Assembly: GCF_006440775.1 (NCBI RefSeq)
Contig: NZ_VFTZ01000027.1
Span: 1 to 64,000 of the forward strand
Length of the DNA: 64,000 nucleotides
Direction of reading: 5' to 3'
Source of the DNA: Mesorhizobium sp. B2-7-2
GTDB lineage: Bacteria > Pseudomonadota > Alphaproteobacteria > Rhizobiales > Rhizobiaceae
Shown here in pieces: positions 24,516-33,650 of this stretch. The notes below the pieces were generated by a model. That model did not search any database. It had not been told where the DNA came from and was given only the letters and a program-made list of their open reading frames with translations. The position numbers and the translations under genes are program-made. Positions within the stretch are counted from its first letter, which is position 1. The number at the start of each line of letters is the position of its first letter.

Positions 24516-25892
24516 TCAACTCCGCGGGTGGACCTGCGGTATCGCCTCGTCGAGCGAGCGCTCGAACGCATCGACCAAGGCGTCGACCTGCGCCTCGGTG
24601 ATGATCAGCGGCGGACAGAAGGCGATCGCGTCGCCCATATTGCGCGAGATGACGCCGTTCTGCTGTAAGAAGCCGTTGACCAGCGCGCCGAGCGCTGCCG
24701 GCTTGCCCCAAGGAGCCTTGGTTGCCTTGTCGGCGACGAGCTCGACGGCGGCGATGAGACCGACGCCGCGCACCTCGCCCACCAGCGGATGCGAGGCGAG
24801 TTGGCGCAGTCGCGCCTGCAGATGCGCGCCGACCTTGCGCGCATTGCCGACCAGGTCGCGCTCCTCGATCAGCTTGATGTTCTCCAGCGCCACGGCGGCT
24901 GCGACCGGATGACCGCCGCCGGTGAAGCCGTGGCCGAAGGTGCCGATGCGGTCGCTCTCGTCCGCGATCGGCTCGAACACACGATCGTTGATCAGCAGCG
25001 CCGAGATCGGCAGGTACGACGAGGAAATCTGCTTCGACAGCACCATGATGTCTGGCTTGATGCCGAAGGTGTGCGAACCGAACATCTCGCCGGTGCGGCC
25101 GAAGCCGCAGATAACCTCGTCGGCCACCAGCAGGACGCCGTATCTCGACAGCACCGCCTGGATCTTTTCCCAATAGCCGGCAGGCGGAACGACGACGCCG
25201 CCGGCGCCCATGATCGGCTCGCCGATGAAGGCCGCGATCGTTTCGGGTCCCTCGGCAAGGATGAGCTTTTCCAGCTCGTCGGCGAGCCGTGCGGAGAACT
25301 GCTCCTCGCTCTCGCCGGGCTCGGCGTCGCGCCAGTGATGCGGCGTCGAGGTGTGCAGGATGTTGGCGATCGGCAGGTCGAAGGAGAGATGGTTGTTGGG
25401 CAGGCCGGTCAGGCTCGCCGAGGCGATGGTGACGCCATGATAGCCGCGCTTGCGGCTGATGACCTTCTTGCGCGCCGGCTGCCCAAGCGCGTTCGATCGA
25501 TACCAGATCATCTTGATCGCGGTGTCGTTGGCCTCCGAGCCGGAATTGGTGAAATAGGCCTTGCTCATCGGCGCCGGCGCCATCTGCACCAGCTTCTCCG
25601 CGAGATCGATCAGCGGCGAATGCGCCTTGGAGCCGAAGTCGTGATAAAAGGGCAGCTTCGACATCTGTCTTGTCGCCGCTTCGACCAGCCGCTTTTCCGA
25701 AAAGCCGACGGCGACGCTCCACAGGCCCGCCATCGCCTCGATGTAGCGGTTGCCGGCAATGTCCTCGACATAGATGCCGTCGCCCTTTTCGATGATCAGC
25801 GGACCGGTTTCCTGGTGCCTGCGAGCGTTGGTATAGCCATGCATGTGATAGCGGATGTCGCGGGCTTCAGGCGAATTCGGTGTGGCGTCCAT
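24516..25892 (-). CDS. Class III pyridoxal-phosphate aminotransferase
   Basis: A 458-residue omega-aminotransferase-type enzyme. It has the FTNSGSEANDTA phosphate/PLP segment (about 110-121), GYHGVT (about 150), the PLP-ring Asp in LLVADEVICGFGRTG (about 255-270), and the Schiff-base Lys in MVLSKQISSSYLP (about 286). The family transfers amino groups from beta-alanine, putrescine, GABA or similar amines to pyruvate or another keto acid; the donor cannot be read. The ATG at 25892 has GGAG 8 nt upstream; a longer frame upstream is unlikely. It is divergent from the LhgO-like oxidase at 26090 and not obviously in an operon. Confidence 0.88.
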   Translation of the reverse strand: MDATPNSPEARDIRYHMHGYTNARRHQETGPLIIEKGDGIYVEDIAGNRYIEAMAGLWSVAVGFSEKRLVEAATRQMSKLPFYHDFGSKAHSPLIDLAEKLVQMAPAPMSKAYFTNSGSEANDTAIKMIWYRSNALGQPARKKVISRKRGYHGVTIASASLTGLPNNHLSFDLPIANILHTSTPHHWRDAEPGESEEQFSARLADELEKLILAEGPETIAAFIGEPIMGAGGVVVPPAGYWEKIQAVLSRYGVLLVADEVICGFGRTGEMFGSHTFGIKPDIMVLSKQISSSYLPISALLINDRVFEPIADESDRIGTFGHGFTGGGHPVAAAVALENIKLIEERDLVGNARKVGAHLQARLRQLASHPLVGEVRGVGLIAAVELVADKATKAPWGKPAALGALVNGFLQQNGVISRNMGDAIAFCPPLIITEAQVDALVDAFERSLDEAIPQVHPRS

Positions 25893-26089
25893 CGTGGTGG
25901 CTCCTGTGTGCAGGCGTGCAAAAACGGAAATAGGACAGCTCCTCTGATCGAGAAGTCCGAAGATTCCGCCTTGCATTGTGGCGGTTGATGCCTCATCGCG
26001 CTGGCTGATCGCAAGAGCCGCGATGTCGGGATCGATAGCGCCAATACGCCTCGGCCTGTCTCGGCAATGGGCGCAGCAGGGATCAGGAC

Positions 26090-27247
26090 ATGGAACAGGT
26101 CGATTGCATCATCGCGGGCGCCGGCGTGATCGGTCTGGCGATTGCGCGCAAATTGGCGGCACTTGGCCTCGATACCCTGATCGTCGAAGCGGCAGACGCC
26201 ATCGGCACCGAAACGAGCTCGCGCAATTCCGAAGTCATCCACGCCGGCATCTATTACCCGCAGGGTTCGCTGAAAGCCCGGCTCTGCGTAGCGGGGCGCG
26301 ATATGCTCTATCGCTACTGCGCCGACCATTCGGTCCCTCATCGCCGCTGCGGCAAGCTGATTGTTGCGACCGACGAGACGCAGGAACCGGTGCTGGCCGC
26401 CATTCGCGCCAACGCCGACGCCTGCGGTGTCGATGACCTGCGCTTCCTGACCGCCCAGGAGGCGCAAGCGCTGGAGCCGGCGCTGCATTGCACCGCAGCA
26501 CTACTCTCGCCCTCGACCGGCATTGTCGACAGCCACGGGCTGATGCTTGCCCTGCTCGGCGATGCCGAGGAGAGCGGCGCAATGCTCTCGCTCAACACCC
26601 GCATCGTTTCCGGCCGCGTCGAGGCCGGCCGCATCGTTCTGCGGACGATGGATTGCGCGAGCGGCGCAGAGTTCGAGATCGCCGCACCGCGTCTCATCAA
26701 CGCGGCCGGTCTCGGCGCGGTCGCGCTTGCCGGCTCGATCGAAGGCTTCGGCCGGCAATTCCTGCCGGCGCTTCGCTACGCCAAGGGCAATTATTTCTCG
26801 ATTGCCGGGCGGGCGCCGTTTTCACATCTGGTCTATCCCGTGCCCGAGCCTGGCGGCCTCGGCGTCCATCTGACCCTCGACCTTGCCGGCACTGCCCGTT
26901 TCGGACCCGACGTCGAGTGGACGGACACGATCGACTATCGCGTCGATCCGGCACGCGGCGAGCGCTTCTATGCCGAAATCCGCAAATACTGGCCCGATCT
27001 GGCCGACGACAGCCTGCAGGCAGCCTATAGCGGCATTCGGCCGAAACTGTCAGGCCCGGGCGACGCCAACGGCGACTTCGTGATCCAGGGTGCCGCGACG
27101 CATGGCATCGAGGGCCTGGTCAACCTGTTCGGCATCGAAAGTCCCGGCCTGACCTCCAGCCTGGCGATCGCCGACCACGTGGCGCGCGTCCTGATGCCGA
27201 AAATCACCCGAGGCGACGGGCATGCCACTTCAGATGATCGTCCATGA
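26090..27247 (+). CDS. FAD-dependent oxidoreductase, L-2-hydroxyglutarate oxidase-like
   Basis: A 385-residue DAO-fold flavoprotein: GAGVIGLAIARKL (about 10-22), ETSSRNSEVIHAGIYYP (about 41-57, the N-S-x-V-x-H-x-G-I-Y pattern of LhgO/L2HGDH), and a C-terminal FGIESPGLTSSLAIAD closing the FAD site (about 350). It probably oxidises a 2-hydroxyacid such as L-2-hydroxyglutarate, passing electrons to quinone or O2. The final 44 nt overlap the convergent fghA gene, an uncommon arrangement. Glycerol-3-phosphate dehydrogenase-like oxidases are an alternative family, but the IYYP motif favours LhgO. Confidence 0.82.
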   Translation: MEQVDCIIAGAGVIGLAIARKLAALGLDTLIVEAADAIGTETSSRNSEVIHAGIYYPQGSLKARLCVAGRDMLYRYCADHSVPHRRCGKLIVATDETQEPVLAAIRANADACGVDDLRFLTAQEAQALEPALHCTAALLSPSTGIVDSHGLMLALLGDAEESGAMLSLNTRIVSGRVEAGRIVLRTMDCASGAEFEIAAPRLINAAGLGAVALAGSIEGFGRQFLPALRYAKGNYFSIAGRAPFSHLVYPVPEPGGLGVHLTLDLAGTARFGPDVEWTDTIDYRVDPARGERFYAEIRKYWPDLADDSLQAAYSGIRPKLSGPGDANGDFVIQGAATHGIEGLVNLFGIESPGLTSSLAIADHVARVLMPKITRGDGHATSDDRP

Positions 27248-28037
27248 AGGTCGAGATGAAGTTGTAGGAATGGTCGTAGCCTTCCTGCATGCGCAGGGTG
27301 AGGTCGATGCCTGCCTTCTTGCAGGCCTCTTCGAGCAGCCATGGGCGCAGGCCATCCGGCAGGAAGCCGTCAGCGGTGCCCTGGTCAACGAGGAATTCCG
27401 GAAATCGCTTGCCGTCCTCGATCAGCAGTGTCGCATCATAGGCGCGCCAGTTCTTTTCGTCCGCTCCGAGATATTTTTCGAAGGCCGGCCGCGACCAGCC
27501 GGCCGTCGACGGCTGCACGATCGGTGCGAAGGCCGAGCAGCTCCGGTAGCGCTCGGGATTCTTGAGCGCGATCGTCAGCGCGCCGTGTCCGCCCATCGAA
27601 TGGCCGAAGATGGCCTGGCGTGACATGTCGACCGGAAAATTGGCGGCAACGAGCGCCGGCAATTCCTCGGCGATATAGGAATACATGCGGTAGTTCTTCG
27701 CATAAGGCTCTTGCGTCGCATCGAGGTAGAAGCCGGCGCCGCAGCCGAACTGCCAATTGTCCTTTTCGTCCGGAACGTCGGGTCCGCGCGGGCTGGTGTC
27801 GGGGCACACGACGACCAGTCCGAGCTCGGACGCCAGACGCCGGTACTCGCCCTTGTCCATGACATTTGCGTGCGTGCAGGTAAGGCCGGACAGATACCAC
27901 AGGACCGGGAGCCGCCCGTCCTTGGCCTGCGGCGGCACGAAGACCGCAAAGGTCATGTCGCAGGCACAGACTTCGGAAGCGTGCGAATAGACGCCCTGGA
28001 TTCCGCCATGCGATTTGGAGATGGAAACGACCTTCAT
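27204..28037 (-). CDS. fghA: S-formylglutathione hydrolase
   Basis: A 277-residue esterase-D-family hydrolase that splits S-formylglutathione to formate and glutathione, the second step of glutathione-dependent formaldehyde removal. The nucleophile motif GHSMGGHGALT is at about 148-158; Asp in the VDQGTADGFLPD region (about 225) and His in GYDHSYNFIS (about 258) complete the triad. LSGLTCTHANVMDKG is a strong family marker. No adhC/flhA formaldehyde dehydrogenase is next to it. Its 3' end overlaps the LhgO-like gene. Confidence 0.93.
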   Translation of the reverse strand: MKVVSISKSHGGIQGVYSHASEVCACDMTFAVFVPPQAKDGRLPVLWYLSGLTCTHANVMDKGEYRRLASELGLVVVCPDTSPRGPDVPDEKDNWQFGCGAGFYLDATQEPYAKNYRMYSYIAEELPALVAANFPVDMSRQAIFGHSMGGHGALTIALKNPERYRSCSAFAPIVQPSTAGWSRPAFEKYLGADEKNWRAYDATLLIEDGKRFPEFLVDQGTADGFLPDGLRPWLLEEACKKAGIDLTLRMQEGYDHSYNFISTFMDDHLKWHARRLG

Positions 28038-28253
28038 CGGTTCTGCCTTTCGTCAGCAAATCTCGATCTGGCATAACCGCCACCTGGGGGCTCGCGCAAC
28101 CTTGCGCCTTGCATATCTGTTCCTCCGTTGCCGGAAACATCGGGAAAGACGCGCGTTGCACGTCCGATTATCTGAACGCCCTTTTGGCTTTCCTTGTTTG
28201 AGGTCGCCGCCAGCGGGAGTAATAGTCGCGTCGGAATTCATGAGGAGGAGACA

Positions 28254-29750
28254 ATGACGCTGAACTTCGACCCGAGGGCGAAGGCCGCGACGCTCTACCA
28301 TGGCGAATTCCGGCCGATGTTCATCGGCGGCAAGTGGGTCTCGGCGCAATCCGGCCAGCAGATGCAGGCGCTGAACCCGGCAACCGGCGAAGTGCTGGCG
28401 ACGGTGCCGCGCGGCGGAGCCGCCGATATCGACGCTGCGGTGGCCGCGGCGCGAGCGGCCTTCGAGGGCCCATGGTCGAAATTCTCGCCTTACGAACGGC
28501 AATGCGTGCTTCTGCGGATCGCCGACCTCTTCGAGAAGCATTGGGAAGAGCTCAGCGTCTCCGACACGCTCGACATGGGGTTGCCGATCACCCGCACGCT
28601 GGCCAACCGGCGCCGGGTCATCGGCATGCTGCGCTTCTATGGCGGCATGGCGACCGCGCTGCATGGCGAGACGATCGACAATTCCATCCCCGGCGAGATC
28701 GTCACCTTCACCCGGCGCGAGCCAGTCGGCGTCGTCGGCGCGATCATTCCCTGGAATGCGCCCACCGCCGCCTCGATCTGGAAGATCGCGCCGGCTCTGG
28801 CTACCGGCTGCACCATCGTGCTGAAACCGTCCGAGGATGCCTCGCTGACGCCGCTCTTGATCGCGCGGCTGATGCAGGAGGCCGGCGTCCCCGACGGCGT
28901 CGTCAACATCGTCACCGGGACCGGCGCCGAGGCCGGCGCGCGGCTTGCAGAGCACCCGGACGTCAACAAGATCGTCTTCACCGGCTCGACGCTGACCGGC
29001 CAGGCGATCGCCCGCGCCGGCGTCGCCAACCTCAAGCGCGTCTCGCTGGAGCTCGGCGGCAAGTCGCCGATCATCGTCTGCCGCGACGCCGATATCGACA
29101 AGGCCGTGCCGGTCGCGGCGATGGCGGTGTTCGTGCATTCCGGTCAGATCTGCATCGCCGGCTCGCGCCTGTTCGTGGCGCGCGAGATCCATGACGAGTT
29201 CGTGCGCCGGGTCGCCGAGTTCGCCGGCAAGCTGCGCATCGGCCACGGCATCGAGGCGGAGACGGAAATCGGGCCGCTGATCAATGCAAGGCAGGCCGGC
29301 AAGGTGGAAGGCTACATCAAGGCGGGCAGCGACGAAGGTGCCCGGCTGGTCGCCGGCGGCTCAAGGCTGACGGGCGAGCTCTATGACGGCGGCAACTTCA
29401 TCGCGCCGACCGTCTTCGGCGCGGTGTCGGACAAGATGACGATCGCGCGGGAAGAGATTTTCGGGCCGGTCATCTCGGCCATGCCCTTCGATACGCTGGA
29501 TGAGGTTGTCGCGCGCGCCAACGCGACGCCTTACGGTTTGGCGGCTGGGATTTTCACCACCAGTCTCGGCGCCGCGCACAAGCTCGCACGTCGAGTCAAG
29601 GCCGGCTCGGTCTGGGTCAACATGTATCACGCCATCGACCCGGCGGTGCCGTTCGGCGGCATGAAGATGTCCGGTTACGGCCGCGAAGGCGGCGTCGAGC
29701 ACCTGCACGAATATCTGGAGACGAAGGCGATTTGGATCCAGACCGACTGA
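28254..29750 (+). CDS. NAD(P)-dependent aldehyde dehydrogenase
   Basis: A 498-residue ALDH-superfamily enzyme. The catalytic Asn lies in IIPWNAP (about 165), the glycine motif in FTGSTLTGQAI (about 243), the general-base Glu in LELGGKSP (about 264) and the catalytic Cys in HSGQICIAGSR (about 298). GAGGAGG about 8 nt upstream supports the ATG at 28254. It converges on the maleylacetate reductase gene (36-nt gap) and is divergent from fghA, so it may be formaldehyde- or aromatic-aldehyde-related; the substrate is not determined. Confidence 0.9.
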   Translation: MTLNFDPRAKAATLYHGEFRPMFIGGKWVSAQSGQQMQALNPATGEVLATVPRGGAADIDAAVAAARAAFEGPWSKFSPYERQCVLLRIADLFEKHWEELSVSDTLDMGLPITRTLANRRRVIGMLRFYGGMATALHGETIDNSIPGEIVTFTRREPVGVVGAIIPWNAPTAASIWKIAPALATGCTIVLKPSEDASLTPLLIARLMQEAGVPDGVVNIVTGTGAEAGARLAEHPDVNKIVFTGSTLTGQAIARAGVANLKRVSLELGGKSPIIVCRDADIDKAVPVAAMAVFVHSGQICIAGSRLFVAREIHDEFVRRVAEFAGKLRIGHGIEAETEIGPLINARQAGKVEGYIKAGSDEGARLVAGGSRLTGELYDGGNFIAPTVFGAVSDKMTIAREEIFGPVISAMPFDTLDEVVARANATPYGLAAGIFTTSLGAAHKLARRVKAGSVWVNMYHAIDPAVPFGGMKMSGYGREGGVEHLHEYLETKAIWIQTD

Positions 29751-29785
29751 TATTCAGGTGCGACCGGCCTGCGACGCTCGGTTTC

Positions 29786-30847
29786 TCAGGCCTGCGGCGG
29801 CTCGCCGGCATAGGCGCGCGCGATAAGAGCCCGGATCGGTTCCCGCTCCAGCGCCCGCGGGTTCCAGTAGGGATTGGCCAGCGCGCGGTCCGTCGCGATG
29901 TCGATCCCGTCGGGCGGCATGCCTATCTCAGATAGAGCGCGCCTGGCGCCGATCCTGCCCGCAAAATCGTAGAGAGCCATGGCAGGATCGTCCGCCTTCA
30001 GCACGGCCCGCAGGGTTTCCATGACGGCCGGAACGGCGGGCGCGTTATAGGCCAGCGCATGCGGCAGCACGATCGCATGGGTCTCCGCATGCGGCAGGTC
30101 GAAACTGCCGCCGAGCGTGTGGCAGAGCTTGTGGTGCAGCGCCATGCCGACCGAGCCAAGGCAGATGCCGCAGAGCCAGACGCCGTAGAGCGCCTCGGAG
30201 CGCGCACCACGGTCATGCGGGCTCCCGGCGATGACCGGCAAGGCGCTCACCAACGCGCCGATGGCCTCAACGGCCATCAGGTTTATCAGCGGGTTGCTTT
30301 CCCTGGCATAGAGCGCCTCGACCGCATGGGCGATGGCGTTCATGCCGCTCGTTCCCGACAAGGAAGCAGGAAGCGTCATCGTCAGGTCGACGTCGTAGAT
30401 GACCACTTCCGGCAGCACCTTCGGGCTCGATTGGGTGATTTTCACGCCATCCTTCGTCTCGCCGAGAATCGGCGTCATTTCCGAGCCGGCATAGGTCGTG
30501 GGTATCACGATCTGCGGCAGGTCGGTGCGCAAGGCGATCGCCTTGGCGAGGCCCGTCGTGGAGCCGCCGCCGACCGCAACCAGCCCGTCGGCCTGGAGTT
30601 CCTTCACGACCCGCAGCGCGTCCTCGGTCACCGACACCGGCGTATGCATCGTCGCCTTGGCATAGACGCCGGCCGCGGTGCCGCCCAGCGATCCGGCAAG
30701 ACGCCGGACATCGGCCTCGCGCGGCGGCGTTGCCAGCACGAGCACGCGTTTCAGCCCCAGCCGGTCGATCTCCTCCGGCAATCTTGCGATGGTGCCAGAT
30801 CCGAAGACGACGCGTGCCGGCTGGCCGTTATAGACGAAGCTTTTCAT
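29786..30847 (-). CDS. Maleylacetate reductase (iron-containing alcohol dehydrogenase family)
   Basis: A 353-residue protein. N-terminal FVYNGQPARVVFGSGT is characteristic of maleylacetate reductases, followed by VGGGSTTGLAKAI (about 92-104) and IPTTYAGSEMTPI (about 118-130), and the metal-region His of HHKLCHTLGG and LPHAETHAIVLPH (about 238-262). It would reduce maleylacetate to 3-oxoadipate, the substrate of the pcaIJ products at the left end, thereby linking hydroxyquinol or resorcinol breakdown to the beta-ketoadipate pathway. No hydroxyquinol dioxygenase is in the window. GGAGGAGAGG upstream gives a strong ribosome-binding site. Confidence 0.87.
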   Translation of the reverse strand: MKSFVYNGQPARVVFGSGTIARLPEEIDRLGLKRVLVLATPPREADVRRLAGSLGGTAAGVYAKATMHTPVSVTEDALRVVKELQADGLVAVGGGSTTGLAKAIALRTDLPQIVIPTTYAGSEMTPILGETKDGVKITQSSPKVLPEVVIYDVDLTMTLPASLSGTSGMNAIAHAVEALYARESNPLINLMAVEAIGALVSALPVIAGSPHDRGARSEALYGVWLCGICLGSVGMALHHKLCHTLGGSFDLPHAETHAIVLPHALAYNAPAVPAVMETLRAVLKADDPAMALYDFAGRIGARRALSEIGMPPDGIDIATDRALANPYWNPRALEREPIRALIARAYAGEPPQA

Positions 30848-30862
30848 CGAGCCTCTCCTCCG

Positions 30863-31020
30863 TCAGCCGCGATTGTCAACACGCAGCAGGAAGGGATTGA
30901 TGCCGACGCTTTGCCAGACATTGGCGGCATTGAACGGATCGGTCAATTAGTGTCCAATATGGACAGACGCCAGCCGGATGCCGTCGTGACGGCTTGCGAC
31001 GAAGAGGCGCGCACCTACAG
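30863..31020 (-). pseudogene. Possible gene relic upstream of maleylacetate reductase
   Basis: On the minus strand, a protein-like reading (ending VWQSVGINPFLLRVDNRG, stop at 30863-30865) finishes 15 nt before the maleylacetate reductase ATG, where an upstream operon gene would end. It is preceded in the same frame by a TAA at 30947-30949 and, beyond that, more protein-like sequence (LFVASRHDGIRLASV). No start or full domain remains. I could not assign a family, and it may be chance; it is recorded because the position and composition suggest a decayed gene. The remainder of 30848-31115 shows nothing else. Confidence 0.25.
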
Positions 31021-31115
31021 CGTGCACGGTCCGGGATTGTTCGCGGCCGGAAGCGGATATCGACCGATTGCGTCGTGCCGTCGGGAACAAGCGCAGCCGC
31101 GAGATCGCCGTGGTC

Positions 31116-32108
31116 TCAGGCGATCCGCTGCTCGAACTGTGCGATGTCCGCGCTCTTGCGCAGACCGGTCGCGACGACGGATACGCGGAACTTTCCCGCC
31201 AGTGCGTGGTCGAAGATGGCGCCGACGATGATGTCGGCATCGGCGTCGACTTCTTCCCTTATCCGTGTCGCGGCTTCATCGACCTCGAACAGCGTCATGT
31301 CCATGCCGCCGCAGATCGATACGAGCAGGCCCCTGGCGCCGGACATGGAGGCTTCATCGAGCAGCGGATTGGCGATCGCCGCCTCGGCCGCGATCTTGGC
31401 GCGCCCCTCCCCGGAGGCCTCGCCGGTTCCCATCATCGCCCGGCCCATGTCGCGCATCACCGACTTCACGTCGGCGAAATCGAGATTGATCAGGCCTTCC
31501 TTGACGATCAGGTCCGTGATGCAGCCGACACCCGCGTAGAGAACGCGGTCCGCCATGGCGAAGGCGTCGGCGAATGTGGTCCTGGCGTCGGCGACCCTGA
31601 AGAGGTTCTGATTCGGGATGACGATCACCGTGTCGGCGCTCTCGCGCAGCCGTTCTATGCCTTCCTCGGCCGCCTGGGTCCTGCGCTTGCCTTCGAACAC
31701 GAAAGGCTTGGTGACCACGGCCACCGTCAAAATGCCGGCATCGCGCGCGGCACGCGCAATCACCGGCGCAGCACCGGTCCCCGTGCCGCCGCCCATGCCG
31801 GCGGTGATGAAGCACATATGCGTTCCCGCCAGGTGATCCATGATCTCGTCGATGGATTCCTCCGCGGCGGCACTGCCGACCTGGGGCAGCGATCCTGCGC
31901 CGAGGCCCTCGGTCACGTGCGCGCCCAGCTGGATCAGCCGCGACGACTTCGACATGGTGAGCGCCTGCGCGTCGGTGTTGGCGACGACGAACTCGACGCC
32001 CTGCAGCCCTTCGGCGATCATGTTGTTGACGGCGTTGCCGCCGGCGCCGCCGACCCCGACAACGGTGATCTTGGGTCTCATCTCCAGGATTTCCGGCTTG
32101 GCGGTCAT
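31116..32108 (-). CDS. ftsZ: Short FtsZ paralogue (FtsZ2 type)
   Basis: A 330-residue tubulin-like GTPase. It contains the nucleotide-binding VGVGGAGGNAVNNM (about 17-30), the tubulin signature GGGTGTGAAP (about 105-114), and the T7 synergy loop INLDFADVK (about 206-214) with the Asn and two Asp needed for GTP hydrolysis. It stops right after the globular domain: the long variable linker and the conserved C-terminal peptide that binds FtsA/ZipA are missing, and no ftsQA neighbours exist. The main rhizobial FtsZ is about 590 residues; S. meliloti also has a truncated second FtsZ (FtsZ2). Likely a co-polymer or modulator rather than the main division ring protein. Confidence 0.9.
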   Translation of the reverse strand: MTAKPEILEMRPKITVVGVGGAGGNAVNNMIAEGLQGVEFVVANTDAQALTMSKSSRLIQLGAHVTEGLGAGSLPQVGSAAAEESIDEIMDHLAGTHMCFITAGMGGGTGTGAAPVIARAARDAGILTVAVVTKPFVFEGKRRTQAAEEGIERLRESADTVIVIPNQNLFRVADARTTFADAFAMADRVLYAGVGCITDLIVKEGLINLDFADVKSVMRDMGRAMMGTGEASGEGRAKIAAEAAIANPLLDEASMSGARGLLVSICGGMDMTLFEVDEAATRIREEVDADADIIVGAIFDHALAGKFRVSVVATGLRKSADIAQFEQRIA

Positions 32109-32330
32109 TTTCTCATCTTTCTACCGAGGCGCCCGTGGCTCCGCCGCACGATCATGCGGAACCGGAGCAACGAGCACACGAATCAGGCGATCCCCACCAA
32201 CCGTAGGGAATCAGAGCAGGCGCCTCCCTGCAAGGTCCGCTGACATTCTGCAAGCGCAAACGCCCCGGCCAGGAGCCGGAAAAGCGTCCAGACGCTCGGA
32301 TGATCCGAGCCGGCGTCGCTGCAGAAAATT

Positions 32331-33371
32331 CTATTGCGTCACCGAAGTGGAGGTGCCCCAGGTGTCCGACAGCACGTAGCCTTGCGGATAGGGATCGGTC
32401 GGATCGAGGTAATAATTGTGCTCTCCTGTGATCCAGGCCCTGCCCGTTATCTGCGGCACGATCGCCTTGCGCCCCGCGACTTCGGTGAGTTCGAGGATCT
32501 TGCCGGTGAAGCGCGAGCCGATGATCGATTCATGGATCAGCACCTCGCCTTCATTCATCTGGCCCCGCGCCTGCAGCACAGCCATGCGGGCCGAGGTGCC
32601 GGTTCCCGTCGGGCTGCGGTCCGAGCGACCTGGCGAGACGATGCAGGTGTTGCGCGTGACGTTGCCCGGTCCTTGGAACGGCATGGCGAACTGCACGATG
32701 GACACGCCGCGCACATTGTCGAACTGCGGATGCACGACATCGAGCTGCTCGCGCGCCGCGCGGCGGACTTTCTCGCCGACGACGGCCAAGTCGCGCGCCT
32801 CGTCGGGCGTGACCGAGAAGCCGAGCGCCGGCGCATCGACAATCGCGTAGAACATGCCGCCATAGGCGATATCGGCCTTGATCGTGCCGAGCCCTTCCAC
32901 CTCGATATCGGCGTCGAGGCGCTCGGCGAAGGCGGGAGCATTGCGCAGCGTGATCGACAGGCATTTGCCGTCGCTGCATTCGGCGCGCACCTCGATGACG
33001 CCTCCGGGCATATCGAGCTTGAAGCGCGTCACGGGTTCCTGCATCGGCACCATGCCGGTCTCGAGCAGCACCGTGGCCACGCAGATCGTGTTGGAGCCGG
33101 ACATCGGCGGATATTCCGTCGGTTCCATGATAATGGCGCCTGCGGCGCAATCCTCGCGCGTCGATGGCAACAGCAGATTGACATGGCGGGCAACGCTGCC
33201 GCGCGGCTCACAGATCAGCATGCGCCTTATATGGTCGTGATCGCGTTCCATCGTGATCATCTTTTCCATCATCGTGCGACCTGCGGGCGGCAGCACGCCT
33301 CCCACGATAACGTCGCCGATCTCGCCCTCGGCGTGGCAGCCGACGACGCGGATGCTGGTTCTGGTGCGCAT
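32331..33371 (-). CDS. Proline racemase-family protein with Ser/Thr at the catalytic positions
   Basis: A 346-residue member of the proline racemase/hydroxyproline epimerase/trans-3-hydroxyproline dehydratase superfamily. The two sites that carry the catalytic residues read MSGSNTIC (about 90-97; the racemase Cys is Ser here) and DRSPTGTGTSA (about 255-265; the second Cys is Thr here). Thr at the second position is known from trans-3-hydroxy-L-proline dehydratases, whereas Ser at the first is known from some 4-hydroxyproline epimerases; the Ser-Thr pair is unusual. GGGGAG 7 nt upstream fixes the start. No hydroxyproline-catabolic genes are adjacent, so the substrate is open. It lies between ftsZ2 and uxuA with gaps over 200 nt on both sides. 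Confidence 0.85.
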   Translation of the reverse strand: MRTRTSIRVVGCHAEGEIGDVIVGGVLPPAGRTMMEKMITMERDHDHIRRMLICEPRGSVARHVNLLLPSTREDCAAGAIIMEPTEYPPMSGSNTICVATVLLETGMVPMQEPVTRFKLDMPGGVIEVRAECSDGKCLSITLRNAPAFAERLDADIEVEGLGTIKADIAYGGMFYAIVDAPALGFSVTPDEARDLAVVGEKVRRAAREQLDVVHPQFDNVRGVSIVQFAMPFQGPGNVTRNTCIVSPGRSDRSPTGTGTSARMAVLQARGQMNEGEVLIHESIIGSRFTGKILELTEVAGRKAIVPQITGRAWITGEHNYYLDPTDPYPQGYVLSDTWGTSTSVTQ

Positions 33372-33650
33372 TGCTTTCTCCCCGTCCGCCGCGACTATCG
33401 GCCTGTTTCATGTTCCGGCGGATCGGCGCCGCAACCCCGGCCTGACGCGCGCGCTTGAGCCTGCCTGCCGATGGGCCCGAAGGATACCCATCGCCCCTTG
33501 GCGGCGCCATTATGTTTTTTGCCAGCGTAGTCGCCGGATCTCCGATCGGCACCTCGAGACCTCTGCCCTTTCGCCAGCGACAGATGCGGCTCGGCTCGTA
33601 GCATGGGTCTGCAGCGAGCCCTCGGCAGCGAAGGCCAGCCCGTCTGGAAG

